Shown here: piece after piece, positions 50,608 through 60,271 of the stretch
Layout: each line of letters opens with the position of its first letter
Numbering within the stretch: position 1 is the stretch's first letter
DNA from: UBA11579 sp039714215
GTDB taxonomy: Bacteria; Chloroflexota; Anaerolineae; Anaerolineales; UBA11579
NCBI GenBank assembly: GCA_039714215.1
Contig: JBDLJU010000001.1
Location: forward strand, 1 to 64,000
DNA length: 64,000 nucleotides
Reading direction: 5' to 3'
Notes under the pieces: model-generated
What the model was told of the DNA's origin: nothing
Database searches by the model: none
Seen by the model: only the letters and a program-made list of their open reading frames with translations
Position numbers and translations under genes: made by a program

Positions 50608-53600
50608 ATGAGTAATTTACTTGTTCAAAACCTCAAAAAATTGTTCTCCGAAGACCAATTTGGTCAGATCATTCGTGGGTTAAGGACCGATGCTGCAGTC
50701 TGGACTGCAGTCCAGGACCCAGCAATAACAAAAAAAATGGTTGACCTTGCAGGTCCTGATCTTTCCCGCTGGACGCCAGCTTTTGCCGCCTTGACCATTT
50801 TAGGATTTTCGGACCTCTTTCCGAAGCTCAAGACGGATACTTTTTCATTGGATGAAAACCTAAAGAACCAGGCTTTGGTTGAACTTGAAAAAATCACCAC
50901 TCAATCAAACGAAAACACATACCCCCTTCCAATTGAATCTGCTGTACTGGCAGCTCTTGCCCTCAGGGAACGCTGGTTGATATTAATGCAGCCAGACATT
51001 TCTGTATTTAAGGTCGAATCAAATCTTGCTGCCTGGAAATCAGTGATTGCCTGTTTGATTGGACTATTACCCGACCCCGCAAGCCTGATAACCGATCTGC
51101 TGAACGCCAATTCCCCAAAACTGCACACCCTGGCGATCCACGGCCTGACCACCAACCCGGCAGAAGAAGAACATCTTTCAGATGTTTTCTTGCGAGCAGC
51201 CCTCGAGCTCTCCCCGATTGCAAGGATCGACATTTTACGCCAGTGCACACAACTAAATCCCAAACTGGCAGAATTCCTGGCAATCAGATTGATCAAACAA
51301 TTGGAGCTAGGAAATCGCCCTAACAATAATCCCTTTGATAATATTCAAAATCTCGTAGAAATGTCCGAGATGCTCAAGATTACTGGTCAGTACGAGCAAG
51401 CCATTCCCGCACTTGAAAACTTATGGCAAACCACGACCAACTTGCAAACTGACCTGACCGCTCAATTAGCCCAGGCAGCTGCGAAAAACAAGGATCAAGA
51501 TTCAGCATTGTTAGCTGTTGAAAAGATCGCCAAGCTCGCAGACCAAATTCCGGTGGACGCCAGCGCTGATATTGCCCTGGCACAAATTCAAACTGGTCAG
51601 CTCGACCCCAATAATTTAGAGATTAAATCTATCCCAGCTACAAATAAACCAGAAACCCCTTCAGCCCTACTGGCTAAAGCGCAGTTGGCTGTAAAAAATA
51701 ATCAACAGGACCAGGCTCAAACTTTCGCTGCCCAGGCATACGAAGCTACGATCCAATTCCTCCGCACGAAAGATACGCTGCCCTCAGACATTTCCAATAC
51801 ACTCACCCCCGATTTCCTTCAGGCTTTGATTGCGTGCTTGATTGAGCTGGAGCTTGCCATTGAGGCCAGTGAATTAGCTGATTCTGTTATTGCCATGCTT
51901 CCAAACCATGCGGAAATTGTGAATTTATTCAGCCAGGCAAAATTCCTTTCTGGTGAGACGACCAAATCACTCGAAAACGCGTACGTTGCCTCTGCTTTAG
52001 AACCCAACAATCCTTTTTACCGGCGCAGCCTGATCGAAATGCTGGTGAAAATGGAACGCTGGCAGGATTCTGTCAGGGAAGCAGACGCATACCTGGCTCA
52101 ACTTGATACACCCAGCACGGCTGATATCCACCTGGTTGCCACCTGCTACCTGCACACCAAACAATATCGTGATGCTGCAATCATCGCCAACCGGGGCCTG
52201 GCATTAGAAACAGACAGCAGCGACCTTCATGCCCTGCTCGGAAAGATCTACCAGCAGGACAATAAGACTGAAAAGGCAGTAAAACACTATAATCAGGCGA
52301 TCTTGATCAGCCCCCAGACCACGGAATTCTGGTCTGATCTCGCCATGCTCTACCAGGATCAGGGGAAAGTAGAAAAAGCTGAGGAAATCCTCTTTTCTGC
52401 TTTTGAGGTGATCCCCAACAACGCCCACCTCCACCTTCAGCTAGGTCAAATCCACTGTGCAAACAACAAATCTACAGAAGCCCTCGCTGAATTCAACATT
52501 GCCCATCAATACGTTGATGTAGAGACTACCCAAGAAACTCGGCAAGAAATCTTCACACAGCTCGGTACTCATTTACAAAATCAAGGGTATCGCCAAGAAG
52601 CACTTACCACGCTTGAGGAAGGTCACCAGGCCTTCCCGGTGAACCCAAAAATAGCTCATCTGCTGGGAAAGTCACTCTCGGATGATGGGAGAGATCAAGA
52701 AGCATTGGCAGCTTTTGAAATTGCTTCCCAATCTAAAAAAGTAACTGCCAACCTGCTCCTGGACCACAGTAAAGCCCTGCTGGCTGTTGGCGGAAAATCA
52801 GCCGAAGCAGCGGAAAAGATTTCACAGGCTTTGGAACTTGAGCCAAACAATCAGCTGTGCTCTCCCCTCCTGGGTGAAGCTGCTGCACAGTCCGGTGACC
52901 ACCATCAGGCGATCAATATTTTCCAGAACGCTCTGCAGTCTGACCTTGCTAAAGATCCAACCTGGCAGGTAAAGCTCTCCACCAACCTGGCTAATTCAGC
53001 CTTTGAACTCAACCAACCTGAGATTGCTATCACCTTCTTGCAGGAATCTTTACAGAAATCTCCTGACAACTTATTAGCAAAACAAACCTTATGCCAGGCT
53101 TTCATTTATACCAACCTGAACAGGGATGCCCAGAGATTGATCGAGGAAATCCTTGAACAGAATCCACAGAACCTGGAAATCCTGATGTGGGCGTCTGATC
53201 AGGCGATCAAAATCAATGATCTTGATTATGCCTCTGAAGTTCTCAACCAGGCCAAAGAAATCGCCCCCCAGAAAGCCGACATTATGGTCCGCCTGGGATA
53301 CATTCAGCTCGAAAAGGGCGAAGAAGCAGTAGCCAGAGAGACCTTTGGTCAGCTGTTCTCCGCAGAAAATGTGGACATCAGCAACCTGCGCCTCGCCGCT
53401 CAGGCCTTAATTGGTCTTGGTGATATTTCCAGCAGCATTCCTTATCTTGAGAAAGCGCTGGAACTCAGCGATTATAAATCCAGCGACCTGCTCCGAGAGC
53501 TGACCATCCTGCACCTGCAATCTGGTAATGATCAAGCTGCCCTCGAGACTGTTCAGAAACAAATCAAGATCCAGCCGATGCAGTCCAGCTTACATGTCAG

Positions 53601-55893
53601 CGAAGCAGATATTTTCTGCAAGCTCTCCCAACCCAATGCAGCGCTGAACAGCATGCTGAAAGCGCTCAAACTTGCCCCGGATTCTGCACCACTGCATCTC
53701 AAAACTGCCAGACTGCAACGGACAAATCACGATCTCTCGAAGAGTCTCTTCCATATCAAACGCGCTCTGCAAGCAGATGCTGCTGATCCCGAAATTCAGA
53801 TCCAGGCTGCGGAGGTGCTCCAGGCATGCTTGTTAGATGAGCAAGCCTTGTCAGTGACTTCCTCGCTGCTCGAGAATGAACAGCCAAGCCCCGCAGCGCT
53901 TGTCTTGAGAGCTGAACTGCTCCTGGATCAGAGTTTTGAAAAAGACCAGGATCAAATTGAAGATTTGGTCCGGATGGCGGCCCGCTTGTCTAGCAGTGAC
54001 CCCAAACTGATGGCCCTCCAATCCCGAATCGAATCCCTTTTCGGTGACTCTTATAGAGCAGAAAGTATTTTTGAACAGGCAATGCTCAATCTCTCCGCCT
54101 ATGATGTCAAAGAGCTGGACGATCTATCCCTGAGCACAATAAAACTCTCCCTTGCTAAAGCTGCACTTGAGATGAAGAAATGGGATATCTCCATATACTT
54201 CTCAAAGGAAGCACAGAAGCTAACTCCGAATGAACCCGCTCCTTATTTACTGCAGGTGATTGCCTATACAAAACGAGCTGAGGCCCATTTCCGCAGCAGA
54301 GCAATCCATATGGGCAACCCAACCTCCGTATCGATTGCCAGACACCCAATTACGATAGCAGCTTTCAACCAGGCAATCGAATCCACCGAAAGCTTTGCCC
54401 CCGCCCCATCCGCCAACAATACACTCAGCCGCTGGCGCACACGTGGAGAGCTTGCCTTGTTGGATAAAGAGCCAGGCACATCGATTGACACATTGAGCGA
54501 AACTCCTGATGACTTTGCCGCCCTGCTGACGGCTTTTAATAAAGCAGAAATCGTCCCTGATATAGACCTCTCACGGCATCATCAATCGGCAGAGGTGATT
54601 TTCCAACGGGCACTGCTTAATTCACAGCTGGACCCAGAACAAGCGCTCACATTGGCTGAGACTCTCGTTCAGATGACCCCCAACAACCCTGAATATGCCG
54701 CATTGTATGCCTTCCTTGCCAAAGCGGTTGGAGAAGATCAGGTTGCATTAAACAGCATCGAACACGCCATCAGGCTGGTCAGCGGCGAGTCGTTGTGGCA
54801 CGCCTTAGCTGGCGAACTGCATATGACCTTCTCCAACTACCCTGAGGCAATCAGCCACTTTGAACTGGCTCAGAAGATCGACGAAACCAACCCAGCACAC
54901 AGCTTCAACCTTGGAAAAGCATATGCAGCCAATAACTATTACGCAAAAGCGATCCCAGCCCTTGAAAAAGCTGTCGATCAAGCCCCGCTCGAGCCAGAAT
55001 ACTGGATTTCACTGGCGAAAACTTATCAAAGCAGCGAGCAGGACGATTCTGCCATCGAGGCGGTCAAGAAAGCGTTGAAATTAGCGCCGAACAGCCTAAA
55101 AATCGTGCTGTCTGCGGCAGAAATTGCCACTCAGTCTGAAACAGAAAGCGCCGTAGGCGAGAAATTGGCTGCTAAAGCCGTATCCATGGCAACCCAATCT
55201 TCCGTAGAGATCATTCAAATTTGTGAGCTGCTGGTCAAGCTCAATCAAATTGAGCAGGCGCTGGTTTACATCAACGGAAAGATCGATTTAGCCGTTGAGC
55301 AAATTCCTCTGCTGATCCAGCGGGCGAAACTGATTGGTTTACAACAAGGCAGCCAGGAAAAACTCAACCTGCTGATCGAACTCGCCAAAGAAAATTCCAA
55401 AAACCCATTGATCTTTGCTAATCTGGCCGATGCCTACATTGATACAAACAATCCTGAGGAAGCAATTCGCTCTGCCCAGTTTGCGCTCAAGTATGCCGAC
55501 CAATCACTCGACCTCCCCCACCGGGCAAAGCTGCATTACCAGCTCGGCGTGCTTCTCCGTCAGTCCGGTCAGCTCGACCAGGCATTACACCAACTGACGC
55601 AAACACTGCAGCTCACCCCGAACTTCCTGGCAGCTCACCTGGAGATCGGTGAAACACTGACCCAAAGAAATGAATTCGAAAAAGCCTTAACTCATTACCA
55701 GACGGCGATTGAAATTTCGCCGAATGACCCCAGAGCTTACAAAGAAGCTGGGATGCTGCTCAAAGAAGGAAAAGATTATCTCGGCGCAGAAACCATGTTC
55801 CGGCAAGCTTATGCCCACGATAAAAACGACCTATTCATTCAACGCCAGCTGGCGGCTGTGATCGCCCTGGCATTAATTCACCAGCCAAGGTAA
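50608..55893 (+). CDS. Giant TPR-repeat protein (1761 residues)
   Basis: The longest gene in the window. Residues 1 to about 260 are helical without clear repeats; the remainder is a nearly continuous solenoid of tetratricopeptide repeats, with typical elements such as LHALLGKIYQQDNKTEKAVK, AIPALEKAVDQAPLEPEYW and ALTHYQTAIEISPNDPRAYK. It has no signal peptide or transmembrane segment, so it is cytosolic. TPR solenoids bind proteins or peptides. Cotranscription with a C25-like peptidase whose own N-terminus is TPR-like suggests a sensing or scaffolding role for that peptidase, as TPR modules do in other caspase-like systems. No enzyme motif is seen. The gaps to its neighbours are 9 and 12 bases. 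Confidence 0.85.
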   Translation: MSNLLVQNLKKLFSEDQFGQIIRGLRTDAAVWTAVQDPAITKKMVDLAGPDLSRWTPAFAALTILGFSDLFPKLKTDTFSLDENLKNQALVELEKITTQSNENTYPLPIESAVLAALALRERWLILMQPDISVFKVESNLAAWKSVIACLIGLLPDPASLITDLLNANSPKLHTLAIHGLTTNPAEEEHLSDVFLRAALELSPIARIDILRQCTQLNPKLAEFLAIRLIKQLELGNRPNNNPFDNIQNLVEMSEMLKITGQYEQAIPALENLWQTTTNLQTDLTAQLAQAAAKNKDQDSALLAVEKIAKLADQIPVDASADIALAQIQTGQLDPNNLEIKSIPATNKPETPSALLAKAQLAVKNNQQDQAQTFAAQAYEATIQFLRTKDTLPSDISNTLTPDFLQALIACLIELELAIEASELADSVIAMLPNHAEIVNLFSQAKFLSGETTKSLENAYVASALEPNNPFYRRSLIEMLVKMERWQDSVREADAYLAQLDTPSTADIHLVATCYLHTKQYRDAAIIANRGLALETDSSDLHALLGKIYQQDNKTEKAVKHYNQAILISPQTTEFWSDLAMLYQDQGKVEKAEEILFSAFEVIPNNAHLHLQLGQIHCANNKSTEALAEFNIAHQYVDVETTQETRQEIFTQLGTHLQNQGYRQEALTTLEEGHQAFPVNPKIAHLLGKSLSDDGRDQEALAAFEIASQSKKVTANLLLDHSKALLAVGGKSAEAAEKISQALELEPNNQLCSPLLGEAAAQSGDHHQAINIFQNALQSDLAKDPTWQVKLSTNLANSAFELNQPEIAITFLQESLQKSPDNLLAKQTLCQAFIYTNLNRDAQRLIEEILEQNPQNLEILMWASDQAIKINDLDYASEVLNQAKEIAPQKADIMVRLGYIQLEKGEEAVARETFGQLFSAENVDISNLRLAAQALIGLGDISSSIPYLEKALELSDYKSSDLLRELTILHLQSGNDQAALETVQKQIKIQPMQSSLHVSEADIFCKLSQPNAALNSMLKALKLAPDSAPLHLKTARLQRTNHDLSKSLFHIKRALQADAADPEIQIQAAEVLQACLLDEQALSVTSSLLENEQPSPAALVLRAELLLDQSFEKDQDQIEDLVRMAARLSSSDPKLMALQSRIESLFGDSYRAESIFEQAMLNLSAYDVKELDDLSLSTIKLSLAKAALEMKKWDISIYFSKEAQKLTPNEPAPYLLQVIAYTKRAEAHFRSRAIHMGNPTSVSIARHPITIAAFNQAIESTESFAPAPSANNTLSRWRTRGELALLDKEPGTSIDTLSETPDDFAALLTAFNKAEIVPDIDLSRHHQSAEVIFQRALLNSQLDPEQALTLAETLVQMTPNNPEYAALYAFLAKAVGEDQVALNSIEHAIRLVSGESLWHALAGELHMTFSNYPEAISHFELAQKIDETNPAHSFNLGKAYAANNYYAKAIPALEKAVDQAPLEPEYWISLAKTYQSSEQDDSAIEAVKKALKLAPNSLKIVLSAAEIATQSETESAVGEKLAAKAVSMATQSSVEIIQICELLVKLNQIEQALVYINGKIDLAVEQIPLLIQRAKLIGLQQGSQEKLNLLIELAKENSKNPLIFANLADAYIDTNNPEEAIRSAQFALKYADQSLDLPHRAKLHYQLGVLLRQSGQLDQALHQLTQTLQLTPNFLAAHLEIGETLTQRNEFEKALTHYQTAIEISPNDPRAYKEAGMLLKEGKDYLGAETMFRQAYAHDKNDLFIQRQLAAVIALALIHQPR

Positions 55894-55905
55894 ACAGGAT
55901 AATCC

Positions 55906-58467
55906 ATGGAAAATCTAACAAGCACTTACACCAAATCCAGAGTTATCAACCGCAGTACGCTGCTTGCCATGCTTAACGCGGCGGTCTCGACCGGAGCAAC
56001 CAAATTTGCCCGCAGGGCTGCCGCGATGTGGCTGGAGGCGTTTTCCGGCGACTTGGCAGTCGAATACCAACAAGCCGCAGCGATGTTGAAAGATGACCTG
56101 GTCACAGATGCGATACCAATACTCAAACAAATTTGTTTCACTGACCCAGAATACCTGGCTGCCCAGCGTCTATTGGCATATTCAAGCGGGCACGCTCAAT
56201 ACTCGTCAGTGGCAACTGCCCAAGGCTGCATTGCAGCTTTAGGCGGCAGCTACCGGGGAAGCAGTCCTGCCCCTGAATGGGCTGACCTGCTGGTAAAAGC
56301 TCGTGAAGCTGAGCGCACAAAAAATATTTCTGAAGCGCAGCAATTCTATCTAGAAGCACTCACCCTGCAGCCAAACACGCCATTACCAGCTGTGCTGCAT
56401 CTGAAATTCACTGTGGAACAATATGACTGGAAAACCAATTACAAATTAGGCGAACAGTATATTGCCCGCTGGCCTGATGCGCTCTCCTGCATCCTCACAC
56501 ATGCAAACACGCTCACCGCCGGCGGCGATCAAGGACAATCGGTCAGCTTACTGCATCAAGCAGCATCCCTGGACATTGGCGGGCAGGTCGCCGCCCGGTT
56601 GTGGGGCACAACCCATGCATATCTCGGCATCTGGCCGCAGAACCCCACCCTGGAATTTAACCTCCCCATCCCCGCTGAAGTAGCCGCAGTGCTGGGCTGG
56701 AATCAGCTGCCTCAGGGGAGTGAATCCCGGAAAAAATCTTCCCGAATATTTAACTTCAAGCAAACATCAAGTGATAATACTGAAGAAGAAATCAACGTCT
56801 CAAACCAGGTAATCGAATCCGCAAAAGAAGAATTTGAAAAACTTGCGTCAAAGCTGAAAAAATCAGACCTCGGAAATGGCGATGGCCGCTTCCCAGTTTA
56901 TCTGGTGATCACCTCGCAGCAGGGGCTTGAAAAACAATATGGCATCGACCAGCTGGCATCGATTGACGCCGCTCTCAAGCAAGTGGTGACAGCAACCCAG
57001 ATGCTGCCCAATTGGAACTCCTATCTGGTGTATGTCGATGAAGCCACCTCAACGGACCAATTTGGCCTCCCCCCGGCGAAAGCGAATGACGCCTGGGCAA
57101 TTAAATCCCTGATTAACAAACTAGACGAGCGTCTTGCACAGGGAGGAGAAATGATTGGTGCAATCTTGATTGTTGGTGGGCCGACGGTGGTACCCTTCCA
57201 CCACCTGCCAAATCCAATTGATGACTTTGATACCGATGTGCCTTCAGACAACCCGTATGCCAGCTCGGATGAAAATTATTTCGTGCCCACCTGGCCGATT
57301 GGCAGGCTCCCGGGCAGCGGCGACAGCGACCCAACCGCCTTACTGCGCCAATTAGAGAAGGTGAACCGAGACCGTAGTGCCAGGATCACCCAGAACAGCC
57401 GCTCCTTCTTCCTGAGATTGTTCGATTGGCTGCGATCAAAGATCAGCATGAATAGCAGCAAGCACAACTTCGGTTATTCTGCCGAAGTCTGGCAGCGGGC
57501 TGCACATTCTGTTTTCCGCCCGATCGGGAAAGCGCACACCTTGATGATTTCCCCACCGACAGAAGCGGTTAATTTCGAGCGCAAGAAACAAAAACCAAGC
57601 CGTCTGGCATACTACAACCTGCATGGGTTGGAAGATGCCCCGGAGTGGTACGGGCAGAGAGACCCGATTGAAACGATTAATGGCCCTGACTATCCGATTG
57701 CACTACGCCCTAAGGATATCCAAAACAGCGGCAGTGCCCCGCACATTGTGTTTTCCGAAGCCTGCTTTGGAGCGAATATCTTCCAAAAGCGGATTGAGGA
57801 TGCCATTGTGCTCAAGTTCCTGGACTCAGGCACCAAGGCAGTTGTCGGCTCAACCTGCACCTCCTACGGCTCAATCGCTCCCCCGCTGATCGCCGCAGAT
57901 CTCTTAGGCAAGGCATTCTGGAGCATTCTCAAAGATGGCTACCCTGCCGGTGAAGCGCTGCGCAGAGCAAAAATCCATCTGGCGAAAGATATGAACCGCC
58001 GGCAAGGCTACCTCGATGGTGAAGACCAGAAAACCCTGGTTTCCTTTGTGCTTTACGGCGACCCATTAGCCCAGCCTGATTTATTGAATGAGAACACCGC
58101 TGCAAAGGCTAACTTACGCCTGACCTACGATTCAGAAAATATCCACACAGTCTGTGACAAGGTCAATCACCCCAACGAAAATTCGATCCCGCCTGAGGTG
58201 GTCAAACAGGTCAAATCTGTGGTCAACCAATATCTCCCCGGAATGAGTAATGCCCAGGTGCACTACAGCCACAGTCATGTAGAGTGCAGCGGTCACGATT
58301 GCCCCAGCAACCATATGGGCGCTAAGACTGCACCAGATCATCCCCTCACCCGCAAAGTGGTGACACTCAGCAAGAAGTATGAAAGAGGCAAGAGCACCCA
58401 TCACCAACACGCACGAATAACGATTAATGCCAAAGGCGAGATGGTAAAACTGGCAGTATCCCGCTAG
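55906..58467 (+). CDS. Cytosolic gingipain/caspase-fold (C25-like) peptidase with TPR-like N-terminus
   Basis: 853 residues. About 1-270 are TPR-like helices (AAQRLLAYSSG, AQQFYLEALTLQPNTPLPAV). About 290-325 is a charged, coiled-coil-like linker. From about 328 a C25-like domain follows: YLVITSQQGLE, ILIVGGPTVVPF, then YASSDENYFVPTWPIGRLPG, which mirrors the gingipain layout. The catalytic dyad is His573 (YYNLHGLED) and Cys620 (FSEACFGAN), and the domain closes with GDPLAQPD. The last 130 residues are His/Cys-rich (HYSHSHVECSGHDC) and may bind metal. There is no signal peptide, unlike secreted gingipains, so it acts in the cytosol. Its neighbour is a giant TPR protein. Regulated proteolysis or a defence or death effector role is inferred. 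Confidence 0.8.
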   Translation: MENLTSTYTKSRVINRSTLLAMLNAAVSTGATKFARRAAAMWLEAFSGDLAVEYQQAAAMLKDDLVTDAIPILKQICFTDPEYLAAQRLLAYSSGHAQYSSVATAQGCIAALGGSYRGSSPAPEWADLLVKAREAERTKNISEAQQFYLEALTLQPNTPLPAVLHLKFTVEQYDWKTNYKLGEQYIARWPDALSCILTHANTLTAGGDQGQSVSLLHQAASLDIGGQVAARLWGTTHAYLGIWPQNPTLEFNLPIPAEVAAVLGWNQLPQGSESRKKSSRIFNFKQTSSDNTEEEINVSNQVIESAKEEFEKLASKLKKSDLGNGDGRFPVYLVITSQQGLEKQYGIDQLASIDAALKQVVTATQMLPNWNSYLVYVDEATSTDQFGLPPAKANDAWAIKSLINKLDERLAQGGEMIGAILIVGGPTVVPFHHLPNPIDDFDTDVPSDNPYASSDENYFVPTWPIGRLPGSGDSDPTALLRQLEKVNRDRSARITQNSRSFFLRLFDWLRSKISMNSSKHNFGYSAEVWQRAAHSVFRPIGKAHTLMISPPTEAVNFERKKQKPSRLAYYNLHGLEDAPEWYGQRDPIETINGPDYPIALRPKDIQNSGSAPHIVFSEACFGANIFQKRIEDAIVLKFLDSGTKAVVGSTCTSYGSIAPPLIAADLLGKAFWSILKDGYPAGEALRRAKIHLAKDMNRRQGYLDGEDQKTLVSFVLYGDPLAQPDLLNENTAAKANLRLTYDSENIHTVCDKVNHPNENSIPPEVVKQVKSVVNQYLPGMSNAQVHYSHSHVECSGHDCPSNHMGAKTAPDHPLTRKVVTLSKKYERGKSTHHQHARITINAKGEMVKLAVSR

Positions 58468-58970
58468 TCAGTCTGCGAGCTGTGTAATTCAACAAATTCA
58501 CTTTGCCTTGTAATCAGATCAAATAAAACCATCGTGCTGCGTCCGTTCAGGCCAAGAATTTCTCCTGGATTGAGCAGCACGGTTTTATTTACCTGTTCAA
58601 GACTGGCGGTATGGTTGTGCCCAAAGCAAACCAAGTCATATTCCCCCGATTGAGCCAACCTTTTCCCAATTTCAGGGTAATGATTCATGGCTATGCGCAG
58701 GCCTTCGACTTCCAGTTCAGCCAGCTCACCATACAGCGCAAAATTGCCAGACTTGGCCGCAAGATTCGCCACAGCCTGGTGATCGCCGTCATTGTTGCCC
58801 CACACCAGATGGACAGGAATATCCCCCAAGCCTTCCACCAGCTGATTCACCATGAATGGGGAAATCAAATCGCCGCAGTGCAGCACTGCCTGACATTCCC
58901 GCAAATGAGGTAACGCCTCTTCCATCCGCCAAAAATTATCATGAGAGTCACTGAGAATTCCAATCTGCAT
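58464..58970 (-). CDS. YfcE/MJ0936-type metallophosphoesterase
   Basis: 168 residues from the ATG at 58970, with AGGAAGG upstream; an in-frame ATG at 58994 adds eight residues and lacks support. The five metal motifs are ILSDSHDN, HCGDLIS, WGNNDGD, NHYP and GHNHT. Family members are phosphodiesterases or phosphatases of varied substrate. It is divergent from the S41 protease and converges on the peptidase gene with a four-base overlap at the palindromic CTAG, so each stop codon uses the same bases. Confidence 0.93.
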   Translation of the reverse strand: MQIGILSDSHDNFWRMEEALPHLRECQAVLHCGDLISPFMVNQLVEGLGDIPVHLVWGNNDGDHQAVANLAAKSGNFALYGELAELEVEGLRIAMNHYPEIGKRLAQSGEYDLVCFGHNHTASLEQVNKTVLLNPGEILGLNGRSTMVLFDLITRQSEFVELHSSQTD

Positions 58971-59045
58971 CGAGTACCTTCCTCTCCATCGCAATTGTGT
59001 TTATGATACACTCTATCCTATCAAATTTATTCAGGATCACAAGAC

Positions 59046-60194
59046 ATGAAACAAAAGTTTATCGATACTGCAGTTACCGTAGTCAGTATGGTCATTATGT
59101 TCGCCGCTGGCTATTACACAAACCATTTGATCAATCCTCCAGAACTTGACATGCCAGTACTTTCCCAGGCACGAGAAGTCATGGAAAACCATGCCTGGTA
59201 CCCTGTCCCGCCAATCAAGGAGCAGGAATACGGGATGATCGCAGGTCTGGTAGCTTCTTATGACGACCCTTATGCCTCCTTTATCGAACCATATCAGCAC
59301 GAATTGTACACCGATACTTTCCAGGGCAGCTTCGGTGGGATCGGCTCAGAGGTCACCAAAAACCAGGCTGGCGAGATCTTGCTTTATCCTTTCCCTGACA
59401 GCCCTGCGAATGAAGCAGGGATCGAAGATGGAGACCGCCTGGTATCGGTTGAGGGAACCGAGATCACCGAGGAGGATTCTTTGGATTCGGTGGTATCTAT
59501 GCTGCGTGGCCCGGTTGGACAAAAAGTGAGCCTATCCGTTTACCGGCCTTCCCAGGAAACCACCCTGGATTTTAAGATTAAGCGCCAGGAATTTGCCCTT
59601 CCTTCGGTAACCTGGCGGATTCTTGAGGAGGATGCAGAGGTTGGCTTAATCCGGGTTAACCTAATTGCTGACACAACACCTGATGAAATACAACAGGCGG
59701 TGGAAGATTTAAGTTCTTCGAATGCTTCAAAATTTATCCTGGACCTGAGAGGGAACGGCGGCGGTTTACTTGAAGCAGGGGTTGAGATCGCCAGATTGTT
59801 CCTCGAAAAAGGGACGATCATCGAGCAGCAGTATGCGGGTTCTGATTTGGAAAGCTACAAGGCAAAACAAACCGGCGATCTGGCTGAAATCCCCCTGGTA
59901 GTGCTGATCGACCACAGCACCGCCAGCGCCTCAGAGATTATTGCCGGTGCCCTCCAGCAGCAGGATCGGGCAATCTTGATCGGTACACCATCTTTTGGGA
60001 AGAACGAGATTCAATATGTTTTCAAACTGCAGGATGATTCAAGTATCCATGTCACAGCGGGAAAATGGTGGCTCCCAGGAGAAGAGTCGATAGAAGACTT
60101 TTTCCTCTCACCAGATATCGTCATCTCTCCAGAAAATTACTCCGACAGCGAGCATTTTCTTAAAGCCATCGAGTATTTTTCAAGCATCGATTAA
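59046..60194 (+). CDS. S41 C-terminal-processing protease (CtpA-like)
   Basis: 382 residues: an N-terminal signal anchor (about 6-24), a short cap, a PDZ domain (about 95-180, DSPANEAGIEDGDRLVSVEG), and the catalytic domain with Ser in HSTASASEIIAG and Lys in GTPSFGKNEIQ, a complete Ser-Lys dyad. RGNGGGLLEAGVEIA is the substrate-site region. It is tethered to the outer face of the membrane and trims or degrades envelope proteins. It is bounded by a good terminator at 60222-60251. Confidence 0.93.
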   Translation: MKQKFIDTAVTVVSMVIMFAAGYYTNHLINPPELDMPVLSQAREVMENHAWYPVPPIKEQEYGMIAGLVASYDDPYASFIEPYQHELYTDTFQGSFGGIGSEVTKNQAGEILLYPFPDSPANEAGIEDGDRLVSVEGTEITEEDSLDSVVSMLRGPVGQKVSLSVYRPSQETTLDFKIKRQEFALPSVTWRILEEDAEVGLIRVNLIADTTPDEIQQAVEDLSSSNASKFILDLRGNGGGLLEAGVEIARLFLEKGTIIEQQYAGSDLESYKAKQTGDLAEIPLVVLIDHSTASASEIIAGALQQQDRAILIGTPSFGKNEIQYVFKLQDDSSIHVTAGKWWLPGEESIEDFFLSPDIVISPENYSDSEHFLKAIEYFSSID

Positions 60195-60221
60195 TTTTTC
60201 AATCTGATTCAAATCACAAAA

Positions 60222-60251
60222 AAATCCCAGCTTAAAATACGGCTGGGATTT
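60222..60251. terminator. Bidirectional terminator between the S41 protease and MoxR genes
   Basis: AAATCCCAGC (60222-60231) pairs with GCTGGGATTT (60242-60251), ten-base loop. T runs follow on both strands. Confidence 0.88.
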
Positions 60252-60271
60252 ATCTGTTTTTACTTCTCAGG

